From an uncultured Flavobacteriales bacterium (lineage in GTDB: Bacteria > Bacteroidota > Bacteroidia > Flavobacteriales_E > Vicingaceae): a DNA stretch of 52,935 nucleotides. The notes under the pieces were generated by a model. That model was not told the DNA's origin and did no database searches. It saw only the letters and a list, made by a program, of their open reading frames with translations. The stretch is from NCBI GenBank assembly GCA_937901255.1, contig CALCHN010000015.1, positions 1-52,935 on the forward strand, written 5' to 3'. Shown here piece by piece: positions 7,321 through 16,412 of this stretch. Positions within the stretch are counted from its first letter, which is position 1, and the number at the start of each line of letters is the position of its first letter. A program made the position numbers and the translations under genes.

Positions 7321-7866
7321 TCACATTGCAATTTTTCCGTCATAACACAAATAATGAAGTCCTCTCATTGCATTAATGCAGTGATTACCCCAATGGTGAT
7401 TAAGCCCAAATTTAAGCGACCATAAAGCGTCTTCAATAGATTCGTCAGTTTTAATGTTATCGATTTTATTAAGTTCTTCTTTTAAGTCAGAATAAATATC
7501 AGCAAAGTCGTCTACCAACCAGCCCTGTGTTGGTTCTTTTTTGTTGTCATATATTGGATCAAACACTTCCCAATAGAAACATTCTTTTCCGAGATTTGAA
7601 ATCAAACTTTCATTTATCTTTATAAGATTTTCATTATCAATTTCTTCAAATTCACTATCGAATCCTGAAAATTTTAAGTCAACTGTTTCTAGTTCTAAAC
7701 CTTTTTGATAAAGCTTAGCTAAAACTCTATGAGATTCCTTATAAAAAGTTTCTTGATTTAATTCATCATTTTCTATAAGTGTCACAAATTGTCGAGCCAC
7801 TTCTAAGAAGTCAGAGGTTGATTTTTTGTTAAGAAGTTCGTTTATTTCTGTCGATAGTTGGTTCAT
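7321..7866 (-). CDS. DUF5063 domain-containing protein
   Basis: The 181-residue cytoplasmic protein lacks a signal peptide or membrane segment. The C-terminal half shows the DUF5063 pattern: YWEVFDP, then LVDDFADIYSDLKEEL, then ALWSLKFGLNHHWGNHCINAMRGLHYL. The function of the family is unknown. It is widespread in Bacteroidota, usually as a single gene, and here it stands alone between truA and the prolyl oligopeptidase gene. About 25-45 bases upstream of its start (7893-7911) is a stretch matching the first codons of the neighbouring peptidase gene, which may be a relic of rearrangement. Confidence 0.82.
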   Translation of the reverse strand: MNQLSTEINELLNKKSTSDFLEVARQFVTLIENDELNQETFYKESHRVLAKLYQKGLELETVDLKFSGFDSEFEEIDNENLIKINESLISNLGKECFYWEVFDPIYDNKKEPTQGWLVDDFADIYSDLKEELNKIDNIKTDESIEDALWSLKFGLNHHWGNHCINAMRGLHYLCYDGKIAM

Positions 7867-8039
7867 TATTTATTTGTATTGTGGTTAATTTATATAAATA
7901 GATGTTTCATTAAATCAAACTTATTTTTCCAAAAGTAAGAAGATTTCTCGACTGCATTTTTCTGTTTGCTATAGCAACCGAAAAATATTGTTCTAAATGG
8001 CATTAGAGGGAATGTGCTGCTAATTGAATGCTTCTCGAA

Positions 8040-10154
8040 CTACTTAAAATTAACAGGCTTCATATCTAAATTATAAAAAGTAAAGGTCCAGATATCTGTC
8101 CATTCTTGTATCAATTTAGCTTTAGATTTTCCTGCTCCATGTCCGCCTTGGGTATCAATTCTAATAAGTGTTGGGTTTTTTCCTGTATTTGCTTGCTGAA
8201 GAGTAGCACCAAACTTAAAAGAATGAGCAGGAACGACTCTGTCATCATGGTCGCCAGTAATAATCATAGTAGCAGGATATGCTGCCTTTTTTAAATTGTG
8301 CAATGGCGAGTATTGGTACAAATAGTTAAATTGTTCTTCATTTTCGCTGCTTCCATATTCTACCGCCCAAGCCCAACCGATAGTAAATTGATGATAGCGA
8401 AGCATATCCAACACACCAACCATTGGAATAGCTACTTTTGCAATGTCAGGTTGTTGAGTCATTACAGCACCAATAAGCAATCCGCCATTGGAACGTCCGT
8501 GTATGGCTAGTTTTTCTGTTGAGGTATATTCTTTATTCTTTAAAAAGTTGGCGGCAGCAATAAAATCATCAAAAACATTCTGTTTGTTTTCTAGCATACC
8601 TGCTTTGTGCCATTCTTCACCATACTCGCTACCACCTCTAATGTTGGCAACAGCATAAATGCCTCCGTTTTGCATAAATACTGCTTTGCTCACATCAAAA
8701 GTTGGTTTTACACTAATGTTAAATCCACCATAAGCATAAAGCATACAAGGGTTGTTGCCATTTAATTCAATATCTTTTTTATGAGAAATAAACATAGGGA
8801 TTTTTGTACCGTCTTTACTTTCGTAAAAAACTTGTTTGGTAACATATTCGGCTGTTTTAAAATCAACTTTAGGTTCAAAATAGAGGTCTGTTTGTACTTC
8901 TTCTAAATTTACTTGATAGATTTTTGTAGGCGAAATGTAGCTGCTAAAAGTAAAGTAGGCGGTAGGTTGAGTTCTTTTCCCACTTACTCTTCCTGCAATA
9001 CCAATACCAGGTAAATCTAATTCTTTTAATAGTTCACCATCAAAAGAATAAGCTTCTACTTTCGATTGAACATCTTTAAGGTAGTTTACAAATAGTTTAT
9101 CGCCAGCAATACTTACATTTTCAATAACATATTCTTTTTCGGGAATAAGTTCTTCCCATTGCTCTGGTGAGGATTGTTCTAAAGTGGCAAATACAATTTT
9201 TTTGTTGGGAGCATTGTAATTGGTAATAAAAAATAGTTTTTCTTCCTCATTGCCAATAAAACTTGTTTCGTTATCAAAATTCTCAACAAACTGAACAAAT
9301 TCACTTGTTGGTTCTTCAAGGTTTTTAACATAAATAATATTGCCACTTGTACCTTCGGAAGCACTAACAATTAAATACTTTTCATCTTCGGAAACCCTAG
9401 CTCCAACGTTTCGGGTAGGATGTTCCTTACTTTCAAAAATAATTTTATCCTTTTTTTGGTCTGTGCCTAATTCATGATAATATACTTTATGAAATTCATT
9501 TTTGGCAGCCAATTCTTTCCCCGTTTTTGGTGGTGCATAACCGCTATAATAAAAACCGTTTTTATACCAAGAAACTCCCGAAAATTTCACCCATTGAATA
9601 TGGTCGCTAAGCAATTTTTTCGTGGCAATTTCCATTACTTTTATTGCTGTCCAATCGGAACCCGATTTAGAAATGCCATAGGCTAAATATTTTTCGTCTT
9701 TGGAAACACTTGTAAATTTGACCGCTATAGAGCCGTCTTCTGATAGGGTGTTAGGGTCGAGTAAAACTTCCTCTTCATCAGATTCATTTCCAGTAATATA
9801 ATACACACTATGATTTTGTTTACCATTGTTTTTGGTTGAAATAGTAAAGTTGTTGTAATGAATAGGAATGCCTTTAGTTTCATAATCCCATAAGTTTGTT
9901 AGTTGTTTGTGAATGTACTTTCTGTAAGGAACTTCATTTAAATAGAGTTCAGTAGTTTTATTTTGAATGGTTACCCAGTTCATAGTTTCTTCACTATTAT
10001 CATCTTCTAACCATCTGTAAGGATCTTTTACCATAGTGCCAAAATAATCTTCTTCCACTTCACCAGTTCTTGTTTCGGGATAAGTTATTTTTTGTTGAGC
10101 GAATACGTTTAACAAACATAATTCGGCTATAAGTAATATAAATAGATGTTTCAT
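8040..10154 (-). CDS. Prolyl oligopeptidase family serine peptidase (S9A), exported
   Basis: Cleaves short peptides after proline in the periplasm or outside the cell. The product of about 704 residues has a signal peptide (MKHLFILLIAELCLLNVFAQQ), an N-terminal seven-bladed propeller region (about residues 30-430) that begins with the family motif YPETRTGEVEEDYFGTMVKDPYRWLED (read in parts), and a C-terminal alpha/beta hydrolase domain. The catalytic triad is visible: Ser in GRSNGGLL, Asp in TGDHDDRVVP and His in GGHGAG. I start at the ATG before the signal peptide (10154); an in-frame TTG further upstream would run through a dispersed repeat. No terminator is seen. Confidence 0.93.
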   Translation of the reverse strand: MKHLFILLIAELCLLNVFAQQKITYPETRTGEVEEDYFGTMVKDPYRWLEDDNSEETMNWVTIQNKTTELYLNEVPYRKYIHKQLTNLWDYETKGIPIHYNNFTISTKNNGKQNHSVYYITGNESDEEEVLLDPNTLSEDGSIAVKFTSVSKDEKYLAYGISKSGSDWTAIKVMEIATKKLLSDHIQWVKFSGVSWYKNGFYYSGYAPPKTGKELAAKNEFHKVYYHELGTDQKKDKIIFESKEHPTRNVGARVSEDEKYLIVSASEGTSGNIIYVKNLEEPTSEFVQFVENFDNETSFIGNEEEKLFFITNYNAPNKKIVFATLEQSSPEQWEELIPEKEYVIENVSIAGDKLFVNYLKDVQSKVEAYSFDGELLKELDLPGIGIAGRVSGKRTQPTAYFTFSSYISPTKIYQVNLEEVQTDLYFEPKVDFKTAEYVTKQVFYESKDGTKIPMFISHKKDIELNGNNPCMLYAYGGFNISVKPTFDVSKAVFMQNGGIYAVANIRGGSEYGEEWHKAGMLENKQNVFDDFIAAANFLKNKEYTSTEKLAIHGRSNGGLLIGAVMTQQPDIAKVAIPMVGVLDMLRYHQFTIGWAWAVEYGSSENEEQFNYLYQYSPLHNLKKAAYPATMIITGDHDDRVVPAHSFKFGATLQQANTGKNPTLIRIDTQGGHGAGKSKAKLIQEWTDIWTFTFYNLDMKPVNFK

Positions 10155-10169
10155 TTTTTTATGTTTTTT

Positions 10170-10225
10170 ATATGCCCCTCCCAGCCTCCCCAAAGGGAAG
10201 GAGTTTCTAACACACAAGCCAAATA
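10170..10225. repeat. Dispersed CCCCTCCC...AAAGGG-type intergenic repeat
   Basis: Short member of the repeat family: GCCCCTCCCAGCCTCCCCAA, then AAGGGAAGGAGTTTC and a CACACAAGCC tail. It lies about 15 bases upstream of the peptidase start codon. Confidence 0.7.
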
Positions 10226-10403
10226 ATCGTATTTATGCGTGTCGTATGGGTTTGTAATGGCATGTGAAGTATAATTCTCATTTTAAACATGGTAAAATTA
10301 AAGATTTTATGTCAATAAAATTTATTGTTGGATGATTGGTAGCCTTTAATATTTTTTATGATTTGAATGCTTTGATATTAAGAATGTCTGATTGAAATTT
10401 ATT

Positions 10404-10411
10404 ATGTTTGC
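10404..10411 (+). promoter_or_regulatory. -7 promoter element for dps
   Basis: TATGTTTG matches the Bacteroidota TAnnTTTG consensus 47 bases upstream of the dps ATG. It is embedded in the small inverted repeat TTATG-TTTG-CATAA. No convincing -33 element is seen at the usual spacing. Confidence 0.45.
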
Positions 10412-10458
10412 ATAACAAATTAAACATTATTATTCACCTTAAAACCAAATTATAACAC

Positions 10459-10926
10459 ATGAAAAATTTAATAGGATTAGACAAAGAAAAAACATTAGTT
10501 TTAAGAGATAAACTAAATGGTTTATTAGCAGACTACCAGTTGTTTTACCAGAATTTAAGAGGTTTACACTGGAACATTAAAGGGAAGGAATTTTTTGAAC
10601 TTCATGTAAAGTTTGAAGAGTTTTACAACGATGCCATTATAAAAATTGATGAAATTGCTGAGAGAATTTTAACATTAGAAGGAGAACCATTGCATACGTA
10701 TTCGGCATACTTAAAAGCTTCTGAAATTAAAGAAGAAAAAAGTGTTACGGATGGAGTAAAAGGAGTGGAGATTATCATTAAAAACTTTGGGGTATTAATT
10801 CTTAAGGAAAGAGAAATTTTAAGCTTAGCAGCTGATGCAAATGATGAAGGTACAGTGAGCCTAATGAGCGATTACATTACTCAAACTGAAAAAACACTTT
10901 GGATGCTAAATGCTTATTTGAAATAA
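10459..10926 (+). CDS. dps: Dps family DNA-protection / mini-ferritin protein
   Basis: Forms a 12-subunit shell that oxidises and stores iron with hydrogen peroxide and shields DNA during stress. The 155-residue size is typical. The family ferroxidase signature is visible across the dimer interface: LRGLHWNIKGKEFFELH followed by HVKFEEFYNDAIIKIDEIAER, giving the His, His, Asp and Glu ligands. The C-terminal helix ends DYITQTEKTLWMLNAYL. The N-terminus is short, so DNA binding by a Lys-rich tail is doubtful. It is monocistronic, with a strong terminator about 125 bases downstream. It is probably part of the same oxidative-stress response as the SOD/peroxiredoxin block, though no PerR box is seen here. 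Confidence 0.95.
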   Translation: MKNLIGLDKEKTLVLRDKLNGLLADYQLFYQNLRGLHWNIKGKEFFELHVKFEEFYNDAIIKIDEIAERILTLEGEPLHTYSAYLKASEIKEEKSVTDGVKGVEIIIKNFGVLILKEREILSLAADANDEGTVSLMSDYITQTEKTLWMLNAYLK

Positions 10927-10927
10927 A

Positions 10928-10981
10928 AATGCCCCACCCAACCTCCCCAAAGGGGATGGGCTTCCATCGCACAAAGCCAGA
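10928..10981. repeat. Dispersed GCCCCACCCAACC...-type intergenic repeat
   Basis: Begins GCCCCACCCAACCTCCCC, has AAAGGGGATGGGC, then a CGCACAAAGCCA tail. It resembles the copy at 29659-29709 closely, including the shared tail. Confidence 0.75.
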
Positions 10982-11050
10982 TTTGTAGTTGTTATGAAAG
11001 CTTAATATTAATTTTTTTCGAGTATTTTTTTTATTATTCTAATTTACCCA

Positions 11051-11084
11051 AAAAGACTTGACATGTTTGTCAGGTCTTTTTTTT
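11051..11084 (+). terminator. Rho-independent terminator downstream of dps
   Basis: 13-bp stem AAAAGACTTGACA / TGTCAGGTCTTTT with one G-U pair, loop TGTT, followed by four more T residues. Oriented to end transcripts from dps. Confidence 0.85.
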
Positions 11085-11178
11085 GTGTTTGTATTTTATC
11101 GACCTAAGTAGCTACCCTCTTTGCCAACACAAAACTTAGCTTGTACGCTTATAGCCTTAGGACTTACTTGGGTGTTTT

Positions 11179-12162
11179 TTAATTTATTGACACTCCTAAT
11201 TCTTCAGCTTTTTTCAAATCTTGTTCCGAGCCATCTTTATCGTCTAATTGTTCACGTTTTAAATATCCTCTGTTAATATATGCAAATCTATTTTCAGGGT
11301 TAATTTCAATTGCTTTGTTAAAGTCATTTAGAGATTTTTTTGTGTCTTTTTTGTCTTTGTAAATCAATGCTCTGGTTAGATAATAATCACTTTTTTCATC
11401 TAATTGAATAGCAGTGTTAATGTCTAAAAGGGCGTTTTCTAATAAGTTTAATTCGCTATATATTTTTGCTCGATGATAATAGGCGAAAGCATTCTTAGGG
11501 TTTATTTCTATTGCTTTAGAGAAATCATCAATAGCTCCTTTTGTATCAAATATGATTGTAGAATTGTTAGAAAACGATACTTGATAATATTTTAAGAAAG
11601 AAGTTGAAGTTGCTGAGTCTGAATAAAGATTGTAAACATTATTTTTGGATTTCGCTATTCCTCTAGAAGTATAAGCAGATTCGTTTAAACTGTCCAATTC
11701 TATTATTCTATTGAAGTCTTCTATTGATTTTTCAAATTGATTTAACTTATAAAATATATAGGCTCTTTCTTGTAGAGCAACATTCATATATAAAGAGTCT
11801 CTAAGTCGGATAATATGAGTGTAATCTTTTATTGCTTCGTCTGTTTTGTATAGATAATCATTTATCATCCCTCGATAATACAACGCACAAGCATTGTTGT
11901 AGTTTAAAGTAACGGCTTTGTTTGCATCTTTTAGTGCTAAATCAGGTTCATCTATATTTAAATAATTGTAAGCTCTTTCTGCATAAGCACTATCAAAGTT
12001 TGGTTTTATATTAATGACTTGGTCAAGATAATCTATAGCCTCATTAAAATTTCCATTGTCCGTTTCTGTTATTGCTAATTGGTATAATTCTTTATAATCA
12101 TTTGTCTTTTGGCTACAAGCGAAAAAAGAGCATATGCTTATGAGTAAAAATAGTTTTTTCAT
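11179..12162 (-). CDS. TPR-repeat lipoprotein
   Basis: The product of about 327 residues has a lipoprotein signal, MKKLFLLISICSFFACSQ, with the lipobox FFAC, so it is anchored to the envelope by Cys16. The rest is a run of about seven to eight tetratricopeptide repeats, for example YKELYQLAITETDNGNFNEAIDYL and later units ending AIEINPKNAFAYYHRAKIY (parts). TPR arrays bind protein partners; the partner is unknown. I start at ATG 12162 because it places the lipobox correctly; longer in-frame starts would bury the signal. It is convergent with dps and separated from lptD by a repeat-filled gap. Confidence 0.85.
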   Translation of the reverse strand: MKKLFLLISICSFFACSQKTNDYKELYQLAITETDNGNFNEAIDYLDQVINIKPNFDSAYAERAYNYLNIDEPDLALKDANKAVTLNYNNACALYYRGMINDYLYKTDEAIKDYTHIIRLRDSLYMNVALQERAYIFYKLNQFEKSIEDFNRIIELDSLNESAYTSRGIAKSKNNVYNLYSDSATSTSFLKYYQVSFSNNSTIIFDTKGAIDDFSKAIEINPKNAFAYYHRAKIYSELNLLENALLDINTAIQLDEKSDYYLTRALIYKDKKDTKKSLNDFNKAIEINPENRFAYINRGYLKREQLDDKDGSEQDLKKAEELGVSIN

Positions 12163-12299
12163 TAATTTACAAAAAGAGTCAAATTTTATATAGGGCTGAT
12201 TTACCATGCTTATTTCCTCCAAATGTATAAAAAATAGTTTGTTAAACAAGAAAAGTTTCAGCGAATCAATCAGCGTTAATTTGTGTAATCAGTGGCAAA

Positions 12300-12440
12300 A
12301 GAGAATGTGCTTAGTTTTTATGCCACAGATTACGTTGATTTTCACAGATTTTATTCGTGTATTTGTGGCTATTTGTGTGTTGGCAAAGTCCCTCGGAGTT
12401 TATGCTGAGCGTAGCCGAAGTAGGGGGTTTAGGGGACTAA
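12300..12440. repeat. Composite intergenic repeat (CACAGATTA unit plus GGGGGTTTAGGGG unit)
   Basis: 12322-12380 carries the CACAGATTACG...CACAGATTTTATTCGTG wording also seen near 29770, 35019 and 45433. 12384-12440 carries GGCAAAGTCC, GCTGAGCGTAGCCGAAGTAG and GGGGGTTTAGGGGACTAA, the reverse-oriented form of the CCCCTAAACCCCC family. The last bases supply the stop codon of lptD. Confidence 0.65.
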
Positions 12441-14977
12441 AAAATATTCGGCACGCTTCTTCTGGTCATTTTTAAATCTTGTAAAATGGCAGATTTAATT
12501 TTTATAGTAAACAAATAGCTTTGTCTTACGCCAAAAGGAATCCAGTTAAAACTCATTTCCCAACAATGTAAATCTCTGTAAATATCTACCGTAGTATAGG
12601 TTAATTCTTTGGTTTCAAAATCATAACCAGAGGTAAAACCAAATTTCCATTTTTGAGTTAAGCTAAAATCTCCCGAAAAATTAAGGGTTTGAACAGTAGT
12701 AGCTTCAAATTGTGGTTTTGAATAACGGATGTTGTAGTTTACATTAATTGTCCAAGGTATATTAAAGTCTATGTATGCTTGTGGATTTGATCTGATATAA
12801 GCCAATTCCTCTTCAGTGCCGTAACTGCTGGTTTTTTCTTCTTTATTGGCGGTATTGGTTTTACTTCTCAACGAAAATCCAACAGCTAAATTGGAGCTGA
12901 TTAATCTACCCACTTTTCCGCTTCTGTTATACTCAAACAAATTGATTTTTCTACCCATACTATCCAACTGATAAGGGTCGAGTTGAGCGTTATAATTTAA
13001 AGTAATTACTCTAAAAATGTTGGTACGTGCATCAATATTAATGTTGCTCCAATTTAAAGAGTCAGCAATCATATTGTAACTACTTCGGAAGCCAAGGTTT
13101 TCCAGCAATTTTATTTTTTTGTCTTCACCCAAACTGTCTTTTCTGTTTCTCACTTTCATCTCAAAATTATTAAGCAAGCCTAAGTTTATATTTCCAGCTT
13201 CTTGTCGGTTATTATTGCCATAAATACCATTTTGAAAAATGGAATATTCAAATTCGTTGTTTAAAGAATCTCTATAGGTTGCTATGCCTTGGGTATTCTC
13301 AGGAATATAGGAAAAACCAACCGATGGCGTTGCCACATGTCGGATAGCTTTAATCACTTTACTTTTGTATTGATACATTCCATACAATTTGGTGGTAACA
13401 TTCACATTCAAATCATAAGCACCTGTTCTTACAAAACCATTTACGGTATCAACAACTAGCTCATTGGTGTTATTATCCCATCTTTTTTCTAAGGATTCTA
13501 TGTACCATGTTTCGCTAAAATTGGCAGCGGGGTTTACGGTAAAGTGTTTAAACATTTTCATGGAAGTACTAATGGGAATACTATGTCTCATTCCTGTACG
13601 AAATTGTTTGCTTAAAGCATCCATGTTGTCAAAAGTAAAAAGTGAATCGCCTGCTGTAACTTCATTTTTCATGTTCATGGAGTAGCTAACTCCGAAGTTA
13701 TCTAAGAGGTCGTTTCTTTTTCCTGGTTTGTTGGATTTTAGTGGTTGAAGTCGGCTAACATTAAACGCTACATCGGGCAAACGAACAGTTACCGATTTGG
13801 TTTGTACATTCTGACTATGAAATCCGTTTAAAGCTAAGTTGAAAGGTTTTCCATCCCAAGATTTTTTATAAGAAACAGTAGAGTTGAAAGAAGCACTCAA
13901 AAAATCTTGCCCACTACTATTAAAGTTATTGGTAAAATTTTGGCTTGTACCAATATTTACATTTGCTGAGAAATTACTGGTTGGTCTGGCTTTTGGGTCT
14001 TGAGCATGATTCCATCTAAAAAAGAAATCTTGTTTTTCAGAATAATTGGACAAGCCTTCAATACCATTTCTAAAGGTAGAAAATCTAACATCTAAATTAC
14101 CACTGTAGCGATACCTGCTTTTGTAATTAGAGATAAAATTTCCTGCCCAACTACCTTTGGAATAAATATCGCCTGTAAGTTGCAGGTTAAGTTTTTCGCT
14201 AACGCCCCAATAATAACCCCCATTAAGTAAGAAAAATCCGTACTGACCACTTTCTCCGGGAGTAGGAATTAAAATACCCGATTGTTGTTTGTCGGTATTC
14301 GGGAAAAACCCAAAAGGAATACCAATAGGTGTTGGGACATCTTCAATTACCAAATTGGCTGGACCAGTTACAATTTTGTCTTTTGGTATAATTTTCAATT
14401 TAGAAGCACTAAAATAGTAATGCGGATGTTTTTCGTTGCAAGTGGTGTATTTTCCGTGTCGGATATACATTACATTATCGGGAGTTTTATACACTTTTTT
14501 ACCGTGTATGTAGCTTTCGCCTTCATGTGTCATTACTTCGGTAATAATACCTTTTTTGGATTTAATATTGTATTTTATTTCGTGAGCATTAAATACTTTT
14601 CCTGCTTCTTTCATTACGGGTTCGCCATAAAATTTTCCTAAAGAATCTTGTTTTCCTCTGGCAATAACAATGTTGGAGTCTAGATTTATCTCCACTTCTT
14701 CGGCTTTTAATTCAATATCATCATAATAAACTTCAACATTTCCGTATAGATAAACCAGTTTGTTTTTCATATCAAACCTAATGGAGTCGGTAGATTTGTA
14801 GTGAAGTTTTGAAGAAACAGCATCTTTAGAAATAGAGCTGTCGGGTACTAAATGCAAGGTAGAATCCGTTGTTGTTTCTTGTGCAACCAAAAAAGAGCTT
14901 GTGCTAAAAAGAGCTATTGTTAGTAATAACAATAAAGCTGTCAATTTTTTGTTGGTATGAAACTTGGTTGCTAGCAC
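12437..14977 (-). CDS. lptD: LPS assembly outer-membrane protein LptD (Bacteroidota type)
   Basis: Outer-membrane beta-barrel that inserts lipopolysaccharide into the outer leaflet. The 846-residue protein has a signal peptide (KKLTALLLLLTIALFSTSS...AQ), an OstA-like periplasmic beta-jellyroll at about residues 55-190 (KNKLVYLYGNVEVYYDDIELKAEEVEI in parts; FNAHEIKYNIKSKKGII), then a long barrel domain rich in alternating hydrophobic strands. The C-terminal motif WEMSFNWIPFGVRQSY...LQDLKM is typical of the Bacteroidota version. The start codon is GTG (14977): no in-frame ATG precedes the signal peptide. It is divergent from the amidase gene, so the two share a 159-bp regulatory gap. LptE and other Lpt genes are not in the window. 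The stop lies at the edge of a dispersed repeat. Confidence 0.93.
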   Translation of the reverse strand: MLATKFHTNKKLTALLLLLTIALFSTSSFLVAQETTTDSTLHLVPDSSISKDAVSSKLHYKSTDSIRFDMKNKLVYLYGNVEVYYDDIELKAEEVEINLDSNIVIARGKQDSLGKFYGEPVMKEAGKVFNAHEIKYNIKSKKGIITEVMTHEGESYIHGKKVYKTPDNVMYIRHGKYTTCNEKHPHYYFSASKLKIIPKDKIVTGPANLVIEDVPTPIGIPFGFFPNTDKQQSGILIPTPGESGQYGFFLLNGGYYWGVSEKLNLQLTGDIYSKGSWAGNFISNYKSRYRYSGNLDVRFSTFRNGIEGLSNYSEKQDFFFRWNHAQDPKARPTSNFSANVNIGTSQNFTNNFNSSGQDFLSASFNSTVSYKKSWDGKPFNLALNGFHSQNVQTKSVTVRLPDVAFNVSRLQPLKSNKPGKRNDLLDNFGVSYSMNMKNEVTAGDSLFTFDNMDALSKQFRTGMRHSIPISTSMKMFKHFTVNPAANFSETWYIESLEKRWDNNTNELVVDTVNGFVRTGAYDLNVNVTTKLYGMYQYKSKVIKAIRHVATPSVGFSYIPENTQGIATYRDSLNNEFEYSIFQNGIYGNNNRQEAGNINLGLLNNFEMKVRNRKDSLGEDKKIKLLENLGFRSSYNMIADSLNWSNINIDARTNIFRVITLNYNAQLDPYQLDSMGRKINLFEYNRSGKVGRLISSNLAVGFSLRSKTNTANKEEKTSSYGTEEELAYIRSNPQAYIDFNIPWTINVNYNIRYSKPQFEATTVQTLNFSGDFSLTQKWKFGFTSGYDFETKELTYTTVDIYRDLHCWEMSFNWIPFGVRQSYLFTIKIKSAILQDLKMTRRSVPNIF

Positions 14978-15136
14978 AAAAAAATAGGTTTCTTAAAGAG
15001 GTGTTTTTTAGTGAATTAATTCTTGATAATTATTAACATTAAGGTTGTGATAAAACAAAACTTTTTTAACGAGGCTCCAAAGCTAAAAAAAATAAATTTG
15101 ACATTAATAAAACCTAGGTTTTTAACATTTTTATAA

Positions 15137-16300
15137 ATGCGTGATATAGTGAGTAATAAAATTTTCTGGTTTTTTGCAATTGTTGTTTTTTTAATAACGA
15201 CATCATTTTCTATAAATTTTGATGAAGATTCTTTCTACGGTATAAAAACGGTGGTGATAGATGCCGGACATGGAGGTCATGATGGTGGCTGCCAAGGTTC
15301 TTTTTCTAACGAAAAAGATGTAGCGTTGGCAATTTCATTAAAATTAGGAAAATACATTGAAGAAAATTTTAAAGATGTAAAAGTAGTTTATACCCGAACT
15401 ACAGATGTTTTTGTGAAATTGGATGAAAGAGCCAAAATAGCCAACAAAGCTCAAGCAGATTTGTTTATTTGCATACATGTTAACTCCGGACCAACAACTG
15501 CAATGGGTACAGAAACCTATGTGATGGGATTACACAAAACAGAATCTAACCTTAATGTAGCTAAAAGAGAAAACTCTTCTATTTTGTTAGAAGATGATTA
15601 CGAAACTCGATATGAAAATTTCGACCCTAATTCACCAGAATCGTACATTGTTTTAAATTTAAGACAAAGTGCTTTTCTCGATCAAAGTTTAAATTTTGCC
15701 GCCAAAGTTCAAGCTCAGTTTAAAGATAGAGTTGGCAGAATTGATAGGGGAGTGAAACAAGCAGGGTTTTTAGTACTACATCAAACCAATATGCCAAGTG
15801 TGTTGATAGAAACAGGTTTTTTAACCAACAAAGAAGAAGAGAAGTTTTTAAATTCTCCTGTTAATCAGGATTATATGGCTTCTGCAATTTACAGGGCTTT
15901 TAAAGAGTATAAACATGAATTTGATGAAAAACAGTCGAAACCTGAACAAGCTAAACCAGAGAAAGAACCAGTGGTAGAGCCAAAAACTCCCGAAAAAGAA
16001 GTTTCATCAACTAAAAAAGATAAAAAAAATAAAGAAGAAACAGGCTTGATATTTAAAGTGCAGATAGCTACATCTTCACAAAAAAAAGAATTAACTCCAG
16101 AAAATTTTAATGGAATTGAAGATGTAACCTATTACGAAGCTGGAGGAATTTATCGTTACACCGTTGGAAATGAAAAAAATATTGAAGCAGCTAATATCTT
16201 GCAACTAAAATTAAAAGAAAAAGGATTTACCGATGCGTTTATAGTTGCTTTCAATAACGGTAAAAGAATTTCACTTAGTGAGGCGTTGAACATAAGATAA
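15137..16300 (+). CDS. N-acetylmuramoyl-L-alanine amidase (Amidase_3) with C-terminal SPOR-like domain
   Basis: Zinc amidase that cuts the peptide off peptidoglycan glycan strands, usually during cell separation. An N-terminal hydrophobic signal (residues 6-24) leads to the Amidase_3 domain. Zinc ligands are in VIDAGHGGHDGG, SNEKDVALA and FICIHVNSGP, and the catalytic Glu is in SVLIETGFLTN. A Lys/Glu/Pro-rich linker (about residues 262-300) connects to a C-terminal SPOR-like domain (IFKVQIATSSQKKEL to DAFIVAFNNGKRIS) that would bind denuded glycan at the septum. It is divergent from lptD and followed after 112 bases by the MCE gene, consistent with an envelope-maintenance neighbourhood. Confidence 0.93.
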   Translation: MRDIVSNKIFWFFAIVVFLITTSFSINFDEDSFYGIKTVVIDAGHGGHDGGCQGSFSNEKDVALAISLKLGKYIEENFKDVKVVYTRTTDVFVKLDERAKIANKAQADLFICIHVNSGPTTAMGTETYVMGLHKTESNLNVAKRENSSILLEDDYETRYENFDPNSPESYIVLNLRQSAFLDQSLNFAAKVQAQFKDRVGRIDRGVKQAGFLVLHQTNMPSVLIETGFLTNKEEEKFLNSPVNQDYMASAIYRAFKEYKHEFDEKQSKPEQAKPEKEPVVEPKTPEKEVSSTKKDKKNKEETGLIFKVQIATSSQKKELTPENFNGIEDVTYYEAGGIYRYTVGNEKNIEAANILQLKLKEKGFTDAFIVAFNNGKRISLSEALNIR

Positions 16301-16412
16301 ATATGATAATTTATACCGCTAATAATGTTTGGTATATAAAATCAGTTTCACGATATTTGCACAGAAAAAATATGGTGGAATGTGAAAGGGAAAGGGAAAA
16401 AGATAAAAACAG

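Larger units (their letters stand above)
10155..10458. other. 304-bp divergent gap between peptidase and dps
   Basis: Holds a dispersed repeat (10170-10225) next to the peptidase start and the dps promoter region on the right. The middle, 10230-10390, is AT-rich and shows no gene. Confidence 0.6.

Noticed and set aside
10459..10926. PerR box upstream of dps
   Set aside because: Only a short TTATG-CATAA inverted repeat is present; it does not match the 7-1-7 PerR pattern.
12206..12475. 89-codon open frame on the plus strand beyond the TPR lipoprotein gene
   Set aside because: It consists of dispersed intergenic repeats and the antisense of the lptD 3' end; no homology or start context supports it.
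14282..14641. 119-codon open frame antisense to lptD
   Set aside because: Shadow frame inside a well-supported gene; composition and lack of motifs argue against coding.
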